The notes under the pieces were generated by a model. That model saw only the letters and a list, made by a program, of their open reading frames with translations, ran no database searches and was not told the origin of the DNA. DNA of 64,000 bases from Williamsia limnetica (GTDB lineage: Bacteria; Actinomycetota; Actinomycetes; Mycobacteriales; Mycobacteriaceae), in contig NZ_QJSP01000003.1 of NCBI RefSeq assembly GCF_003217475.1, forward strand, positions 62,001 through 126,000. The letters run 5' to 3'. The translations under genes were made by a program, and so were the position numbers. Positions 38,834-47,780 of this stretch are shown here, piece after piece; the first letter of the stretch is position 1; every line of letters starts with the position of its first letter.

Positions 38834-40324
38834 ATGAACCGACTGGCCAGACAGGTCGCAGCGATCTTGGCACTGGGCACTCTCATGGTGATGCTCGACG
38901 TCACGGTCACCGTGGTGGCCATCCCCCGGCTCGCCGAGTCCTTCGACACCAACCTGTCGACCGTGCAATGGGTGACCACCGCCTACGCACTTGCTCTGGT
39001 CGCCGTCATGCCGACCGCAGCCTGGGCCATCGCAAGGTTCGGCGCGGCCCGGGTTTACATCACGGCCCTGACCCTCTTCGTCGCCGGTTCGGCACTGGCG
39101 GGGCTTGCCTGGAATATCGAGAGCCTCATCGCATTTCGTGCAATCCAGGGTCTTGGTGGCGGCTACCTGCAACCAGTCGGCATGACCATCGCCCTGCAGC
39201 TCGTCGACGAACGCCATCGAGGAAAGATGATGGGCTGGCTCGGGTTGCCGCTGATGATCGGCCCGGTACTGGGTCCGGCGCTCGGCGGTTTCCTGATCGA
39301 CAGCGTCGGGTGGCGTTCACTGTTCCTCATCAACGTGCCGCTCGGACTGATCGCAATACTGTTGGCCGGCAAGTTGTTTCCCCAAGCTGCCGGCAGTGGC
39401 CGCAAGCCCCTCGATTGGGTGGGTCTCCTGCTCCTCGCGCCGGGCGGAGCGTTGGTCGTCTACGGCCTGTCCCGGGCCGGCGATCACGGCGACCCATTGA
39501 CGCCGCAAGTGTTGGTGCCTGGCGTGCTCGGGGTCGGACTGCTCTGCCTGTTCGTGCTGCGTACCAACAGGTCTGCACGGCCGCTGCTCGATCTACGACT
39601 GCTCGAACGACGCTCGCTGGCTGTCGGGGCGACGAGCATGTTGCTCGTCGGAGGTGCCTACTTCGGTTCGATGATGATCCTGCCGATCTATGTACAGGCG
39701 GTTCGGGGCGACAGTGCCACCACCGCGGGCCTGCTCATGATCGGCCAGGCGTTGACCACGGGCGTGGTGGTGCAGATCGCCACGCGCCTGGTCGACCGGA
39801 TCGACCCTCGGAAGATCGTCTGGTTCGGTATCGGAGCCACCGTGGTCGCCATGTCGCTGATGACCTCGCTGCTCGCTGCAGACACGTCGTACGCCGTGAT
39901 CGCGGGGATCGGCGTCCTGATGGGCGTCGGGATAGGTTCCACATTCATGCCGATCATGACCGCCGCCCTGCGAGGAATCACCGGCCCCGACCTCGCGTCG
40001 GGAACCACCATCCTCACCACCGGCAACCAATTCGCCGCAGCGATCGGCGCGGCGGCGAGCGCAACGCTGTTGACCGCCTATTTCAACAGCCGGGTACCGC
40101 TGCTCGCCGACGGCGGTATGGCGGCAGCACTCGGACTTCCTGATATGGCGCGGCTGCAGGCGGCACCTGGGCTGGCCGGCGCGGTTGCCGACACCTACAT
40201 CCTCACCCTGGGGATGCTCATAGCCGGATTCGGTGTCTCATTACTGCTACCGGGGTCGGGTTCAGACCCGAAACCAGGCGATCCACGTCAGTCGACGCAT
40301 CCGGAGACATCCGACGTCGGCTGA
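38834..40324 (+). CDS. DHA2 family MFS efflux transporter in the SoxR regulon
   Basis: A 14-helix drug:H+ antiporter of 496 residues. Helix 1 has MVMLDVTVTVVAIPRLAESF, and the motif C region is LMIGPVLGPALGGFLID. The ATG at 38834 lies one base after the reductase stop, so translation is coupled and expression follows SoxR. It likely exports the redox-active compound that oxidises SoxR. The operon ends at a 13-bp-stem hairpin. Confidence 0.9.
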   Translation: MNRLARQVAAILALGTLMVMLDVTVTVVAIPRLAESFDTNLSTVQWVTTAYALALVAVMPTAAWAIARFGAARVYITALTLFVAGSALAGLAWNIESLIAFRAIQGLGGGYLQPVGMTIALQLVDERHRGKMMGWLGLPLMIGPVLGPALGGFLIDSVGWRSLFLINVPLGLIAILLAGKLFPQAAGSGRKPLDWVGLLLLAPGGALVVYGLSRAGDHGDPLTPQVLVPGVLGVGLLCLFVLRTNRSARPLLDLRLLERRSLAVGATSMLLVGGAYFGSMMILPIYVQAVRGDSATTAGLLMIGQALTTGVVVQIATRLVDRIDPRKIVWFGIGATVVAMSLMTSLLAADTSYAVIAGIGVLMGVGIGSTFMPIMTAALRGITGPDLASGTTILTTGNQFAAAIGAAASATLLTAYFNSRVPLLADGGMAAALGLPDMARLQAAPGLAGAVADTYILTLGMLIAGFGVSLLLPGSGSDPKPGDPRQSTHPETSDVG

Positions 40325-40334
40325 GCATGCCGGT

Positions 40335-40369
40335 CGCCGCCTGCCGACCTATTCCATCGGCAGGCGGCG
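40335..40369. terminator. Hairpin terminator between convergent genes
   Basis: A perfect 13-bp stem, CGCCGCCTGCCGA with TCGGCAGGCGGCG, and a 9-base loop lie between the DHA2 gene and the universal stress gene. Confidence 0.8.
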
Positions 40370-40379
40370 AGGGCTCAGA

Positions 40380-41249
40380 TCACTCGTGCGGCGTCTTCAC
40401 GACCAACACGGGGCAGGTGGCCTTGTGCAGGACCGCCTGACTCGTCGATCCGAGCAGCAGACCCCTGAACCCACCGCGGCCACGGCTGCCGACCACGAGC
40501 AGCTGCGCGTCTGTGGAGTGTTCGACCAGCTGGGCGGCCGGGCCGTCCGGCACGATGACCCGCTCCACCTCGACATCGGGATAGTCGGCGCCGAATCCGG
40601 CGACGCGTTCGGCCACCACCTCTTGCGCCTCGTCAGCGAGCCGCTGCACCTGCTGCGGCTCCAGCCCATACCCGTAGAGGGCGTCCGACGACAGATCGGT
40701 CCAGGTGTGGACCACCCGGACGCCTGTGCCCAGCTCCGCCGCGTATGCGAAGGCAGCTTTGAGGGCACCTTCACTGAGCGGCGAGCCATCGACCCCGACC
40801 ACGACCGGGCCCTGACCACCGGCTCCGGCATGAACCAGCACCGGGCTCTTGGCGTGGGCGGCCACATCGACCCCGACGGAGCCGAGGAACAATCCGCGCA
40901 CGCCGCCCAGACCGCGGCTGCCGACCACGACCAGGTCTGCGCCCTCCGATTCTGCGATCAACAGCGAAGCCGGCCGACCTTCCTCTGTCTTGATCTTGAC
41001 CTTCACCCCGGGCGCGACGTCACCGGCGGCCGCAAGCGCCTTCTGCACGTTCGATTCGGCTTCGGCGCGAATGACGTCGATGACGTCCTGCGGGATCACC
41101 AGTGCCGGCGCGTACGCAGCGGTCTGCGTTTCATAAGCACCGAGAATCGCCAGCGATTTTCCTTGCCGGTCTGCGGTTTTCGCCGCCCAGATCACTGCCT
41201 CGAGAGCAGATTCCGAACCGTCGAACCCGACCACAATTGTTGAGCTCAC
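40380..41249 (-). CDS. Universal stress protein, tandem UspA domains
   Basis: A 289-residue protein of two UspA domains. Each has the ATP-binding loop with the G-x2-G-x9-G pattern: GSRGLGGVRGLFLGS in the first and GSRGRGGFRGLLLGS in the second. Each domain starts with a VVGFDGS or VVGVDGS strand. The GTG at 41249 has AAGGAGG 7 nt upstream. Such tandem USPs are common in mycobacteria and are often induced by hypoxia or nitric oxide; I see no certain operator here. Confidence 0.93.
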   Translation of the reverse strand: MSSTIVVGFDGSESALEAVIWAAKTADRQGKSLAILGAYETQTAAYAPALVIPQDVIDVIRAEAESNVQKALAAAGDVAPGVKVKIKTEEGRPASLLIAESEGADLVVVGSRGLGGVRGLFLGSVGVDVAAHAKSPVLVHAGAGGQGPVVVGVDGSPLSEGALKAAFAYAAELGTGVRVVHTWTDLSSDALYGYGLEPQQVQRLADEAQEVVAERVAGFGADYPDVEVERVIVPDGPAAQLVEHSTDAQLLVVGSRGRGGFRGLLLGSTSQAVLHKATCPVLVVKTPHE

Positions 41250-41732
41250 CCTTGAACCTCCTTGTCCACGTTCCCCCTTCAATGCTTTCCCTGTTGGGTG
41301 GACACGTCAATGCGACAGGCGGGTCTACTGCGCCACATCTGGGTGAACGTTGCCCTGGCGAGAGTCGCCCTCGGCAAACGCTCGGCGTGGCTTATGTGCC
41401 CGTTACCACCAGCGAGAACGTGTTACCCGTACACTTGAGGCGTCGGACACATTCACCGGCCGGTAACCTTCCCTGAAGAGACCCTCACGATGAGGCTTCG
41501 AGAAGCCGGGTCCGGATGGACGATGCAACCACGCGAGCGGCAACGAAAGGCCGATCCTCACCGCTGCGACGCTGACCAAGCCCTGTTCCGGGCCTCCAGG
41601 CAGCAGTGTGGTTCCAGCCGACAGCAAGATACAGATACCTCCCGCCCCGGCCGTCAGAGCGAGACACCACTCCCTGACCGCCCGGCACATACTTCGGACG
41701 CCACGTGGCGTTCACTGCAGGAAGAAGACAAC
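41250..41732. other. Long gap without a clear gene
   Basis: About 480 bp upstream of the universal stress gene. Reading frames here are short, have mixed codon use and show no domain. An in-frame ATG at 41490 could extend the next small gene, but the added residues are Gln/Arg-rich with low third-position GC. A GGGTAAC element on the minus strand near 41421-41430 could be part of an alternative-sigma promoter; this is weak. A small RNA cannot be excluded. Confidence 0.5.
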
Positions 41733-41903
41733 ATGCAACAAGATCGAGATCTTTTCTCGCATCCAGAACGAAGCCATTCCGAGGATCCCCAGAAAGCTGC
41801 CGACAGCGGCCGGATACCGCAGCCGGTGTTTTCCGATCTGGTGACCGATCCCGCCGCCAAGCGCCAACAAGCTCCGTCGGTATCGGTTTCGGATCGGGCC
41901 TGA
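41733..41903 (+). CDS. Small hypothetical protein upstream of the DUF5994-like gene
   Basis: A 56-residue polar reading frame beginning at an ATG with an AGGAAGAAG site about 5 nt upstream and ending two bases before the next start. This spacing suggests co-translation with the next gene. It is rich in Gln, Ser, Asp and Pro with no recognisable domain. The same frame is open back to an ATG at 41490 (137 residues). Codon use is less GC-biased than the neighbours, so it may not be a real gene. Confidence 0.35.
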   Translation: MQQDRDLFSHPERSHSEDPQKAADSGRIPQPVFSDLVTDPAAKRQQAPSVSVSDRA

Positions 41904-41905
41904 CG

Positions 41906-42373
41906 ATGAGCAGACCGATGTCGGCGCCAATACGCTTCACCCTCGCAACCGAGCGGGGCGCCAACATCGACGGAGCCTGGTGGCCGGAGACGGCACGGGT
42001 CGGCAATGAGTTGCCGCTGCTGGTCAGCGCCCTCAATCCACTGTTAGGGGTTGTCCGCGACGTCTCGGTCAACTGGTCACGCTCCGACGCTTTTCCCGAT
42101 CTCGATGCTGTCGAATATGACGGCATCAGAAACTCGCTCGTGCCCGTCGCGCAACGCATCATCTCGCTGACCGGTTTGAAAAGGACCGCCACTCTGCTCG
42201 TGATCCCCTATCGCACATCGTCGGCTCTGGCGGTGGCAATTCTGGGAGAAACAGCCGGAATTGCCTCCGCCGGAAACTCGTCGGCCAAGGCTCGAGTATC
42301 GGCACGCCGAATCGTTCGCGAAGCCACCAAACAGTTCTGCGGCACGATAGTGCCCGCAAAAACGCCTTCCTGA
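41906..42373 (+). CDS. DUF5994-like protein
   Basis: A 155-residue protein with the pattern of the actinobacterial DUF5994 family: an IDGAWWPETARVGNELPLLV block at about 24-43, a hydrophobic RTATLLVIPYRTSSALAVAIL segment near 95-115, and a helical C-terminus. The function is not known. Members commonly occur in stress-response regions of mycobacteria and relatives, which fits the nearby universal stress gene, though they are not in one operon. It ends 8 bp from the convergent acyl-CoA synthetase gene. Confidence 0.65.
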   Translation: MSRPMSAPIRFTLATERGANIDGAWWPETARVGNELPLLVSALNPLLGVVRDVSVNWSRSDAFPDLDAVEYDGIRNSLVPVAQRIISLTGLKRTATLLVIPYRTSSALAVAILGETAGIASAGNSSAKARVSARRIVREATKQFCGTIVPAKTPS

Positions 42374-42381
42374 CGCAGATT

Positions 42382-44010
42382 TCACTGCTTCCGGAGCAAG
42401 AACCTCTGAACCTTTCCGCTCGGCGTCTTGGGCAACGCATCGATGAAATGGACCGTCCGCGGGTATGCGTGCGCAGCGAACTTCTTCTTCACGAGTTGTT
42501 GTAATTGCGCCTCCAGCTCAGGTGAACCGCTCACCGAGTTACGCAACACCACATAGGCTTCCAGAACCTCGCCGCGCAACTCGTCCGCTTTCCCGACGAC
42601 AGCTGCCTCGACGACGTCGTCATGCATGACGAGAACACTCTCCACGTCGAAGGGCCCGATGCGGTACCCGGCCATGATGATCACGTCGTCGTCGCGGGAG
42701 GAAAAGAAGAAGAACCCATCCTCGTCCACCGCGCCGGAGTCACCGGTGAGGTACCAGCGCCCGTCGTCGGAATAGCGCTCCGCTGTCTTCTCGGGCGCAT
42801 CGACATAGGCGGTGAACCAGCGCAGTGGGCTGGCGGGGGTGTCGATCGCGACTCGACCGACGACGCCTGTGACTGCCTGCTCATCGGAATCCTCCTGCAG
42901 CACAGTCGAGGACCACCCCGGAAGCGATCGGCCCATGGAACCCGCCGGCACGTCGGTACGAAGTTCGTCGTGCCAGGCGTTGACAATGAACATGCCGTGC
43001 TCGGTCTGACCGTAGTGGTCGCGAACCGCCACGCCGAGGGTGTCGGCGGACCAACTCACCACATCCGGCGTCAATGGCTCACCGGCGGAGGAGGCCCTGC
43101 GCAGGTTGATCTCCGGAACGGGACCATCCCCGGCCCGCAGCGCGCGATACACCGTCGGCGCCGCCGCGAAATTGGTGACACCGAACTCGTCGAGAACTCG
43201 CCAGGTGAGTGCGGGTGAGAACCCTGCATGCAGGAACAGCGATCGCGTTCCCGCCGCCATCGGCCCCAGCAGCGCGTAATAGAGGCCATAGGCCCACCCT
43301 GGATCGGCGGCGTTCCAGAAGACGTCGTCGGGACGGACATCGAGGCCGAACTCCTGATAGGCGTGGAACGACGCCAGCGCGCGTACCGGCACGGGCACCC
43401 CCTTTGGCGTCCCCGTTGTGCCGCTGGTGAACAGTTCGACGAGCAGCCCATCGCCGCCGACGGCGACTGCGGCACCGGCCGGATCATCTGGCTGGTGGGC
43501 GGCGATCAGCGCCGGGAGCTCGAGTTCGTGATCAGCAGACCGGCCCGCCGCGATGACTCGCCACGGCGCATCGGCAGGCATGTCCTCTCCGGCCGCCAGC
43601 TTGGGCAGCTGATCGAGGTCCGAGATGACGAGCTTCGCCCCGCTGGCCTGCAAGCGGAACGCGATGGCTCCGGGCGCGAACGCCGTGAACAACGGGACGT
43701 AGACCGCGCCGCGCCGCCAGATCCCCAATGCGGCGACGACGAGATCCGCAGACTTGCTCATCAGGGTCGCCACCCGATCCCCCGGTTCGACGCCGAGTCC
43801 GGCGATGGCCGCGGCGAAACGGGACGACTGCTCGCGCAGGTGCCCATAGGTCAGGTCGAGCGACACCAGGTCGCCCGCGGCGTCGGTCTCGATCACCGTG
43901 AACGCCACCGCGTCGGCGGGGTGCCGGTCGCACAGCAGGTCAGCGGCACAGGCATCGGGACGGTCGTACTGCGCGAGCAGTTCATCGACACGGTCGGTGG
44001 TGGTGGTCAT
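42382..44010 (-). CDS. AMP-dependent acyl-CoA synthetase/ligase
   Basis: An ANL-superfamily adenylating enzyme of 542 residues that activates a carboxylic acid to its CoA thioester. Motifs are P-loop-like LFTSGTTGTPKGVP, DHYGQTEHGM (A5), YLTGDSGAVDEDGFFFF (A7), and the C-terminal catalytic lysine in PKTPSGKVQRFLLRK. It resembles medium-chain or acetoacetyl/benzoyl-type ligases more than acetyl-CoA synthetase, but the acid is uncertain. GAGGAG precedes the ATG by 3 nt. The divergent GAF-LuxR gene probably regulates it. Confidence 0.88.
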   Translation of the reverse strand: MTTTTDRVDELLAQYDRPDACAADLLCDRHPADAVAFTVIETDAAGDLVSLDLTYGHLREQSSRFAAAIAGLGVEPGDRVATLMSKSADLVVAALGIWRRGAVYVPLFTAFAPGAIAFRLQASGAKLVISDLDQLPKLAAGEDMPADAPWRVIAAGRSADHELELPALIAAHQPDDPAGAAVAVGGDGLLVELFTSGTTGTPKGVPVPVRALASFHAYQEFGLDVRPDDVFWNAADPGWAYGLYYALLGPMAAGTRSLFLHAGFSPALTWRVLDEFGVTNFAAAPTVYRALRAGDGPVPEINLRRASSAGEPLTPDVVSWSADTLGVAVRDHYGQTEHGMFIVNAWHDELRTDVPAGSMGRSLPGWSSTVLQEDSDEQAVTGVVGRVAIDTPASPLRWFTAYVDAPEKTAERYSDDGRWYLTGDSGAVDEDGFFFFSSRDDDVIIMAGYRIGPFDVESVLVMHDDVVEAAVVGKADELRGEVLEAYVVLRNSVSGSPELEAQLQQLVKKKFAAHAYPRTVHFIDALPKTPSGKVQRFLLRKQ

Positions 44011-44071
44011 GTGCTCCTCGGTTCTGTCGGCGGTCTCTGGGTAGGATCCATGTCACAGTTGCCCAACCGCT

Positions 44072-44087
44072 ACCCCCGAAAAGGGGT
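44072..44087 (+). promoter_or_regulatory. Small inverted repeat before the GAF-LuxR gene
   Basis: ACCCC-CGAAAA-GGGGT lies in the 84-bp divergent gap and overlaps the purine-rich ribosome site of the regulator. It may be an autoregulatory operator or an RNA hairpin that covers the site; the arms are only 5 bp. Confidence 0.3.
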
Positions 44088-44094
44088 GAGAACG

Positions 44095-44955
44095 ATGACA
44101 GGCCGGAATGCGTTGCTCCGACCGCGCGACACCGACGCGCTGCGCGACGAGATGCGCCGCCTGTCGAAGGCACTCGAGGTCCCGGTCCTGTTCGGTGGCG
44201 AGGTCCACGCGGGGTCGCTTCTCCTGACGGAATTCGCCGGCACCCGGACGAATGGCCTGCGCGGACTCGCCGTCAGTTCGCAATCCGGGCTGGGCGGGCG
44301 GGTCATCGACCGACTGCGCCCGGCGGCGGTCTCCGACTACCGCAGCGCCGACGCGATCACCCACCACTACGACCGCCCGGTCCTCGGCGAAGGGCTGCGG
44401 TCCGTGCTGGCCGTGCCGGTCGTCGTCGACTCCATACCTCGCGCCGTGCTGTACGCCGCCCGAAGAGACTCCACGCCGATGGGTGGGAAGACGGCCGACG
44501 CGGTGGTCGCGGCGTGTCGACGCCTTGCCGCAGAAATCGCCATCAGGGACGAGGTCGATAGACGCACCGAAATGCTCTCGCTCGCTCGGACCGGCGCCCG
44601 GAGCGCGCCCGACGCGGCGTCGATCGAGGAGCTCAGGAGCATTCATGCAGGACTTCGTGAGCTCGGTGCCTCGCTCGACTCCGTCACGAGCCGACAAGCA
44701 CAAGCTCTCTCAGATCGTCTCGCCCGAGTCATCGGTGGAGACACCGAGGTCCGAGACCAGGCTTGCTTGTCACGCAGGGAGATCGACGTTTTGGCCCTTG
44801 TCGCCGTCGGATGCGCGAATGCCGAAGCCGCCAAGAGGCTTTCCCTCGGCGCCGAAACGGTGAAGAGCTATCTCCGCAGCGCGATGCGCAAGCTGGGCGC
44901 ACATTCACGGGCCGAAGCAGTGGCCAACGCGCGACGGATGAACCTGCTCCCCTAG
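44095..44955 (+). CDS. GAF-domain LuxR-type transcriptional regulator
   Basis: A 286-residue regulator with an N-terminal GAF-like sensor (about 25-160, block GLGGRVIDRLRPAAVSDY) and a C-terminal LuxR HTH (about 222-286, LSRREIDVLALVAVGCANAEAAKRL then TVKSYLRSAMRKLGAHSR). It is divergent from an acyl-CoA synthetase gene, and I infer that it senses the acid or its CoA ester. The ATG at 44095 has an AGGGGTGAG site; an ATG at 44050 would add 15 residues. Its 3' end overlaps the convergent reductase-like gene by 4 bp. Confidence 0.85.
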   Translation: MTGRNALLRPRDTDALRDEMRRLSKALEVPVLFGGEVHAGSLLLTEFAGTRTNGLRGLAVSSQSGLGGRVIDRLRPAAVSDYRSADAITHHYDRPVLGEGLRSVLAVPVVVDSIPRAVLYAARRDSTPMGGKTADAVVAACRRLAAEIAIRDEVDRRTEMLSLARTGARSAPDAASIEELRSIHAGLRELGASLDSVTSRQAQALSDRLARVIGGDTEVRDQACLSRREIDVLALVAVGCANAEAAKRLSLGAETVKSYLRSAMRKLGAHSRAEAVANARRMNLLP

Positions 44956-45878
44956 CGACCGGTACGAATGTGGATGTCCCAGTGCGTGAGTCCGTGGGAC
45001 TCGAGGACGTCAGTGGTGAACAGCACCGGGTCGATGCGGTTCTCGGCCGCCTCCACCGCCGCGACCGTCATGGTGGCCGTCGCCTCCGACTGGTTGTGGC
45101 CTGACGTATGGGACCACCGCCCGGTGGTGCGGTTCCGGATGAGCACCGACCACTCGTCGGTCCCCGGAAGGTGCAGTCGACGCAGCATCGGGCCACCAAC
45201 GGCCGGCAGCAGACTTGCTGCCCGCAACGACCACGTCGCTACGGCCGAACTCAGCGCCAGGTAATTCTCGATGAGTCGACCGTCTTCGCCGGCGACGAGA
45301 TGGTCAGGAAAGTCGGCCCGGACAAACCGCTTCCGGCTCCCCGGCGGCCCTTCGATGGTTCTCGGACGCGTCAGGTTACGGATCATTGCGTTGCTCGCAC
45401 CGTCAGGGAACTTCGTCCCCAACAGACCAGCAGTCCATTCGACTGCGGCACGGCCATGCCTCTCACCCGTTCCCAGGGTCAAGGCCACATCGATGTGATC
45501 CCCCGATTCGGCCGGGAGTTCGCCGGCCATCAACGTGGTGAGACCGGGAGCCAGCCCGACGAATGCCAGCACACCACCTGCGGCCGGCGCCGCGATGATC
45601 TTCTCCAGGTAACCGGCGGTCGCGCTGATATCGACGAATCTGGCCGTCCCCGCCTGCTGGGCGAGCGCGGGATCCTCCAGGCCTGACGCGTTGATGACCG
45701 TGTCCACGTCTGCGATTGCCGATACGTACTCCGACTTGTCGGCGGCACCGAGGTATACGAGCCGATCATCGGCCGCGGCCCGGCGCCCCACCCTCACGAC
45801 GTCGTGGCCGCGACCGGACAAGGTGGTCACGATCCGCGCGCCGACAGCACCGTTGGCACCGAGCACCGCGACCTTCAT
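44952..45878 (-). CDS. Saccharopine dehydrogenase-like NAD(P)-binding protein
   Basis: A 308-residue Rossmann protein. GANGAVGARIV at residues 8-18 is the dinucleotide loop, and the arrangement VINASGLEDP, FVDISATAGYL and GLAPGLTTLMAGEL matches saccharopine dehydrogenase-like enzymes of unknown substrate. The ATG overlaps the ABC exporter stop (ATGA), so the two are co-expressed. No lysine pathway genes are near, so a housekeeping lysine role is unlikely. Confidence 0.8.
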   Translation of the reverse strand: MKVAVLGANGAVGARIVTTLSGRGHDVVRVGRRAAADDRLVYLGAADKSEYVSAIADVDTVINASGLEDPALAQQAGTARFVDISATAGYLEKIIAAPAAGGVLAFVGLAPGLTTLMAGELPAESGDHIDVALTLGTGERHGRAAVEWTAGLLGTKFPDGASNAMIRNLTRPRTIEGPPGSRKRFVRADFPDHLVAGEDGRLIENYLALSSAVATWSLRAASLLPAVGGPMLRRLHLPGTDEWSVLIRNRTTGRWSHTSGHNQSEATATMTVAAVEAAENRIDPVLFTTDVLESHGLTHWDIHIRTGR

Positions 45879-47686
45879 CGCACCGCCTCATCCAATTGCG
45901 CTGCCGGAAGATCGAAACCGCCGGCGTGCACCATGCGCCGGTACAACTCGTCGCTGTCCATCAGATGTTCATGATCGCCGGTTGCCCGTACCCGGCCTGC
46001 CTCCATCACCACGATCATGTCGGCGTGACGCACGGTGGAGAGTCGGTGGGCAATGGTGATGACTGCGCCTGTCTTCGCCCGCTTCTTGATGGATCCGACG
46101 ATTGCCGCCTCCGTCAGGGTGTCGACCTGCGATGTCGCCTCATCCAGGAGCAGAATCGGTGAAGGCCGAATCATTGCGCGCGCCATGGCGATCCGCTGAC
46201 GCTGACCACCGGACAGGTCGGTGTCGCGAATCGGCGTGTCGAGACCGCGGACCTGCGCTGCGACCACCTCGTCGAGCTGCAACAACGTCAGCACCTCGGC
46301 CAGTTCGTCGTCGGTGGCGCCGGGATGGATGAACCGGAGGTTCTCACCTACGGTCCCCGGGACCAACGGCGACTCCTGCTCCACGTACGCGATCCTCGCC
46401 CGAACCGATTCCACACTCAGGTCCGGGTACCGCGCACCACCGAGACGAACCACTCCCGAAGCGGGCTCGACGAACCTGAGCACGGTGGAGAACAACGACG
46501 TCTTGCCCGCGCCGGAAGGCCCGACGATCGCGGTGTGCCCGATGGCCGGGATACGTACATCGACCCGATCGAGCGCAGGGTCGAGTTCGGCACCATATCG
46601 GACGGTGACATTGTCGAACTCGATGGCAGCGGTATCGGCCCTCGACAGTGATTGCGGTTCGGCGCCTTCGGCCGGTACGGCCTCTGCTTCCAGTGTTTCG
46701 AGTTCGCGGATACGCATCGCTGCCGCGATACCCGACTGTAGGGCGGTGATGTTTGTCGTCAGCTCGCCCACCGGGCCCATCAACGTAAACGCATACAGCA
46801 GGAACGCGATCAGGGCAGAGACCTCCAGGGTTCCCGAATCCACCCGCCACGCGCCCAGCGCCAAGATCGCGATGATCGCTCCTTGCACCCCCGTCCAGGC
46901 GACGGTCCACGCCCCGGCCGAGATGCGCACGCCTGAAATGGCATGCACCCGCGCCTGCATTGCGTTCTTGCCGATGAGCGCCCCGACCCGGCCCTCGGCC
47001 CCGGCTGCTTTCACCGTCCGCACCGACCGCAAACTGCCCTCCAGCACACCGCCGAGATGACCGAGTGATTCCTGGGTCAGGGCCTCGGCCTTGGCAATCC
47101 GCGGCATCAGCACCGCGAAGATCGCGCCCACGATGACGATCGCGGCGAGCGTGACACCCAAGAGCATCAGATCGAGAACACCCATCAACACCACGGTGCC
47201 GATCGTGACGCAGGTCGCGTTGATCACCCCGACAGCGGCTGTCGATGCGGCTTCACGCAACAGCACGGTGTCGGAGGTGACCCTGGTGACCAGTTCACCG
47301 ACGGGCCTCGATTGCACCGACGGCACCGTGGAGCCGAGTAGGCGTCTGACCAACGACGCACGTGCATCGAACACGATGTGTTCGGCAGTGGTCCCCAGCA
47401 CCACCCACTGAGCCCATCCGAGTACGGCTCCGACGATGAGCAGTGCGATCAACACCCAGACCGGCCCCTGCATCGACGCCCCTGTGCCGAGAGAGTCCAG
47501 GATCCACTTCGTCACCATCGGTGTCGCGAGCACGGTGACCGAGCCACTCAGTGCCAACACCAGCCCCAATAGGATTCTGCGCTTGTGCGGTCTCGCGAAA
47601 CCGATCAGAACTTTGACGTTGCGCAGCCCACCGGCCTCGGATACGGGGGGTTGTTCGCTCAACTCGACGGAGGTATCCACCCTCAT
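45875..47686 (-). CDS. ABC exporter, fused membrane and ATPase domains
   Basis: A type-IV ABC half-exporter of 603 residues. Six membrane helices occupy about 40-320, and the ATPase domain has Walker A GPSGAGKTS, signature LSGGQRQRIAMA, Walker B ILLLDEATSQVD and the H-loop AHRLSTVRHAD. It likely works as a homodimer exporting a lipid, peptide or drug. The ATG at 47686 lies just after an inverted repeat that is a candidate operator for the divergent TetR. It is coupled to the reductase-like gene. Confidence 0.9.
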   Translation of the reverse strand: MRVDTSVELSEQPPVSEAGGLRNVKVLIGFARPHKRRILLGLVLALSGSVTVLATPMVTKWILDSLGTGASMQGPVWVLIALLIVGAVLGWAQWVVLGTTAEHIVFDARASLVRRLLGSTVPSVQSRPVGELVTRVTSDTVLLREAASTAAVGVINATCVTIGTVVLMGVLDLMLLGVTLAAIVIVGAIFAVLMPRIAKAEALTQESLGHLGGVLEGSLRSVRTVKAAGAEGRVGALIGKNAMQARVHAISGVRISAGAWTVAWTGVQGAIIAILALGAWRVDSGTLEVSALIAFLLYAFTLMGPVGELTTNITALQSGIAAAMRIRELETLEAEAVPAEGAEPQSLSRADTAAIEFDNVTVRYGAELDPALDRVDVRIPAIGHTAIVGPSGAGKTSLFSTVLRFVEPASGVVRLGGARYPDLSVESVRARIAYVEQESPLVPGTVGENLRFIHPGATDDELAEVLTLLQLDEVVAAQVRGLDTPIRDTDLSGGQRQRIAMARAMIRPSPILLLDEATSQVDTLTEAAIVGSIKKRAKTGAVITIAHRLSTVRHADMIVVMEAGRVRATGDHEHLMDSDELYRRMVHAGGFDLPAAQLDEAVR

Positions 47687-47688
47687 AG

Positions 47689-47706
47689 TGGAACACAGTT
47701 GTTCCA
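47689..47706. promoter_or_regulatory. Candidate TetR operator at the ABC exporter start
   Basis: TGGAACA-CAGT-TGTTCCA is a perfect 7-4-7 inverted repeat two bases upstream of the exporter ATG in the divergent region. Confidence 0.55.
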
Positions 47707-47739
47707 GTTCGGGCAAGGATTATTCCGTCATAAAACAAC

Positions 47740-47773
47740 AGTGCACCAGTATGGGCCAGAAGTGCACTAAACT
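47740..47773 (+). promoter_or_regulatory. TetR promoter with paired AGTGCAC sites
   Basis: Inverted AGTGCAC (47740-47746) and GTGCACT (47762-47768) flank 15 bp, and a TAAACT -10 (47768-47773) ends 7 nt before the tetR ATG, suggesting a leaderless, autoregulated transcript. Confidence 0.5.
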
Positions 47774-47780
47774 CGCTGTC

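Noticed and set aside
43228-44955. GAF-LuxR frame extended upstream by almost 300 codons
   Set aside because: The extension is antisense to the acyl-CoA synthetase gene and has no domain; the regulator begins at 44095 (or 44050).
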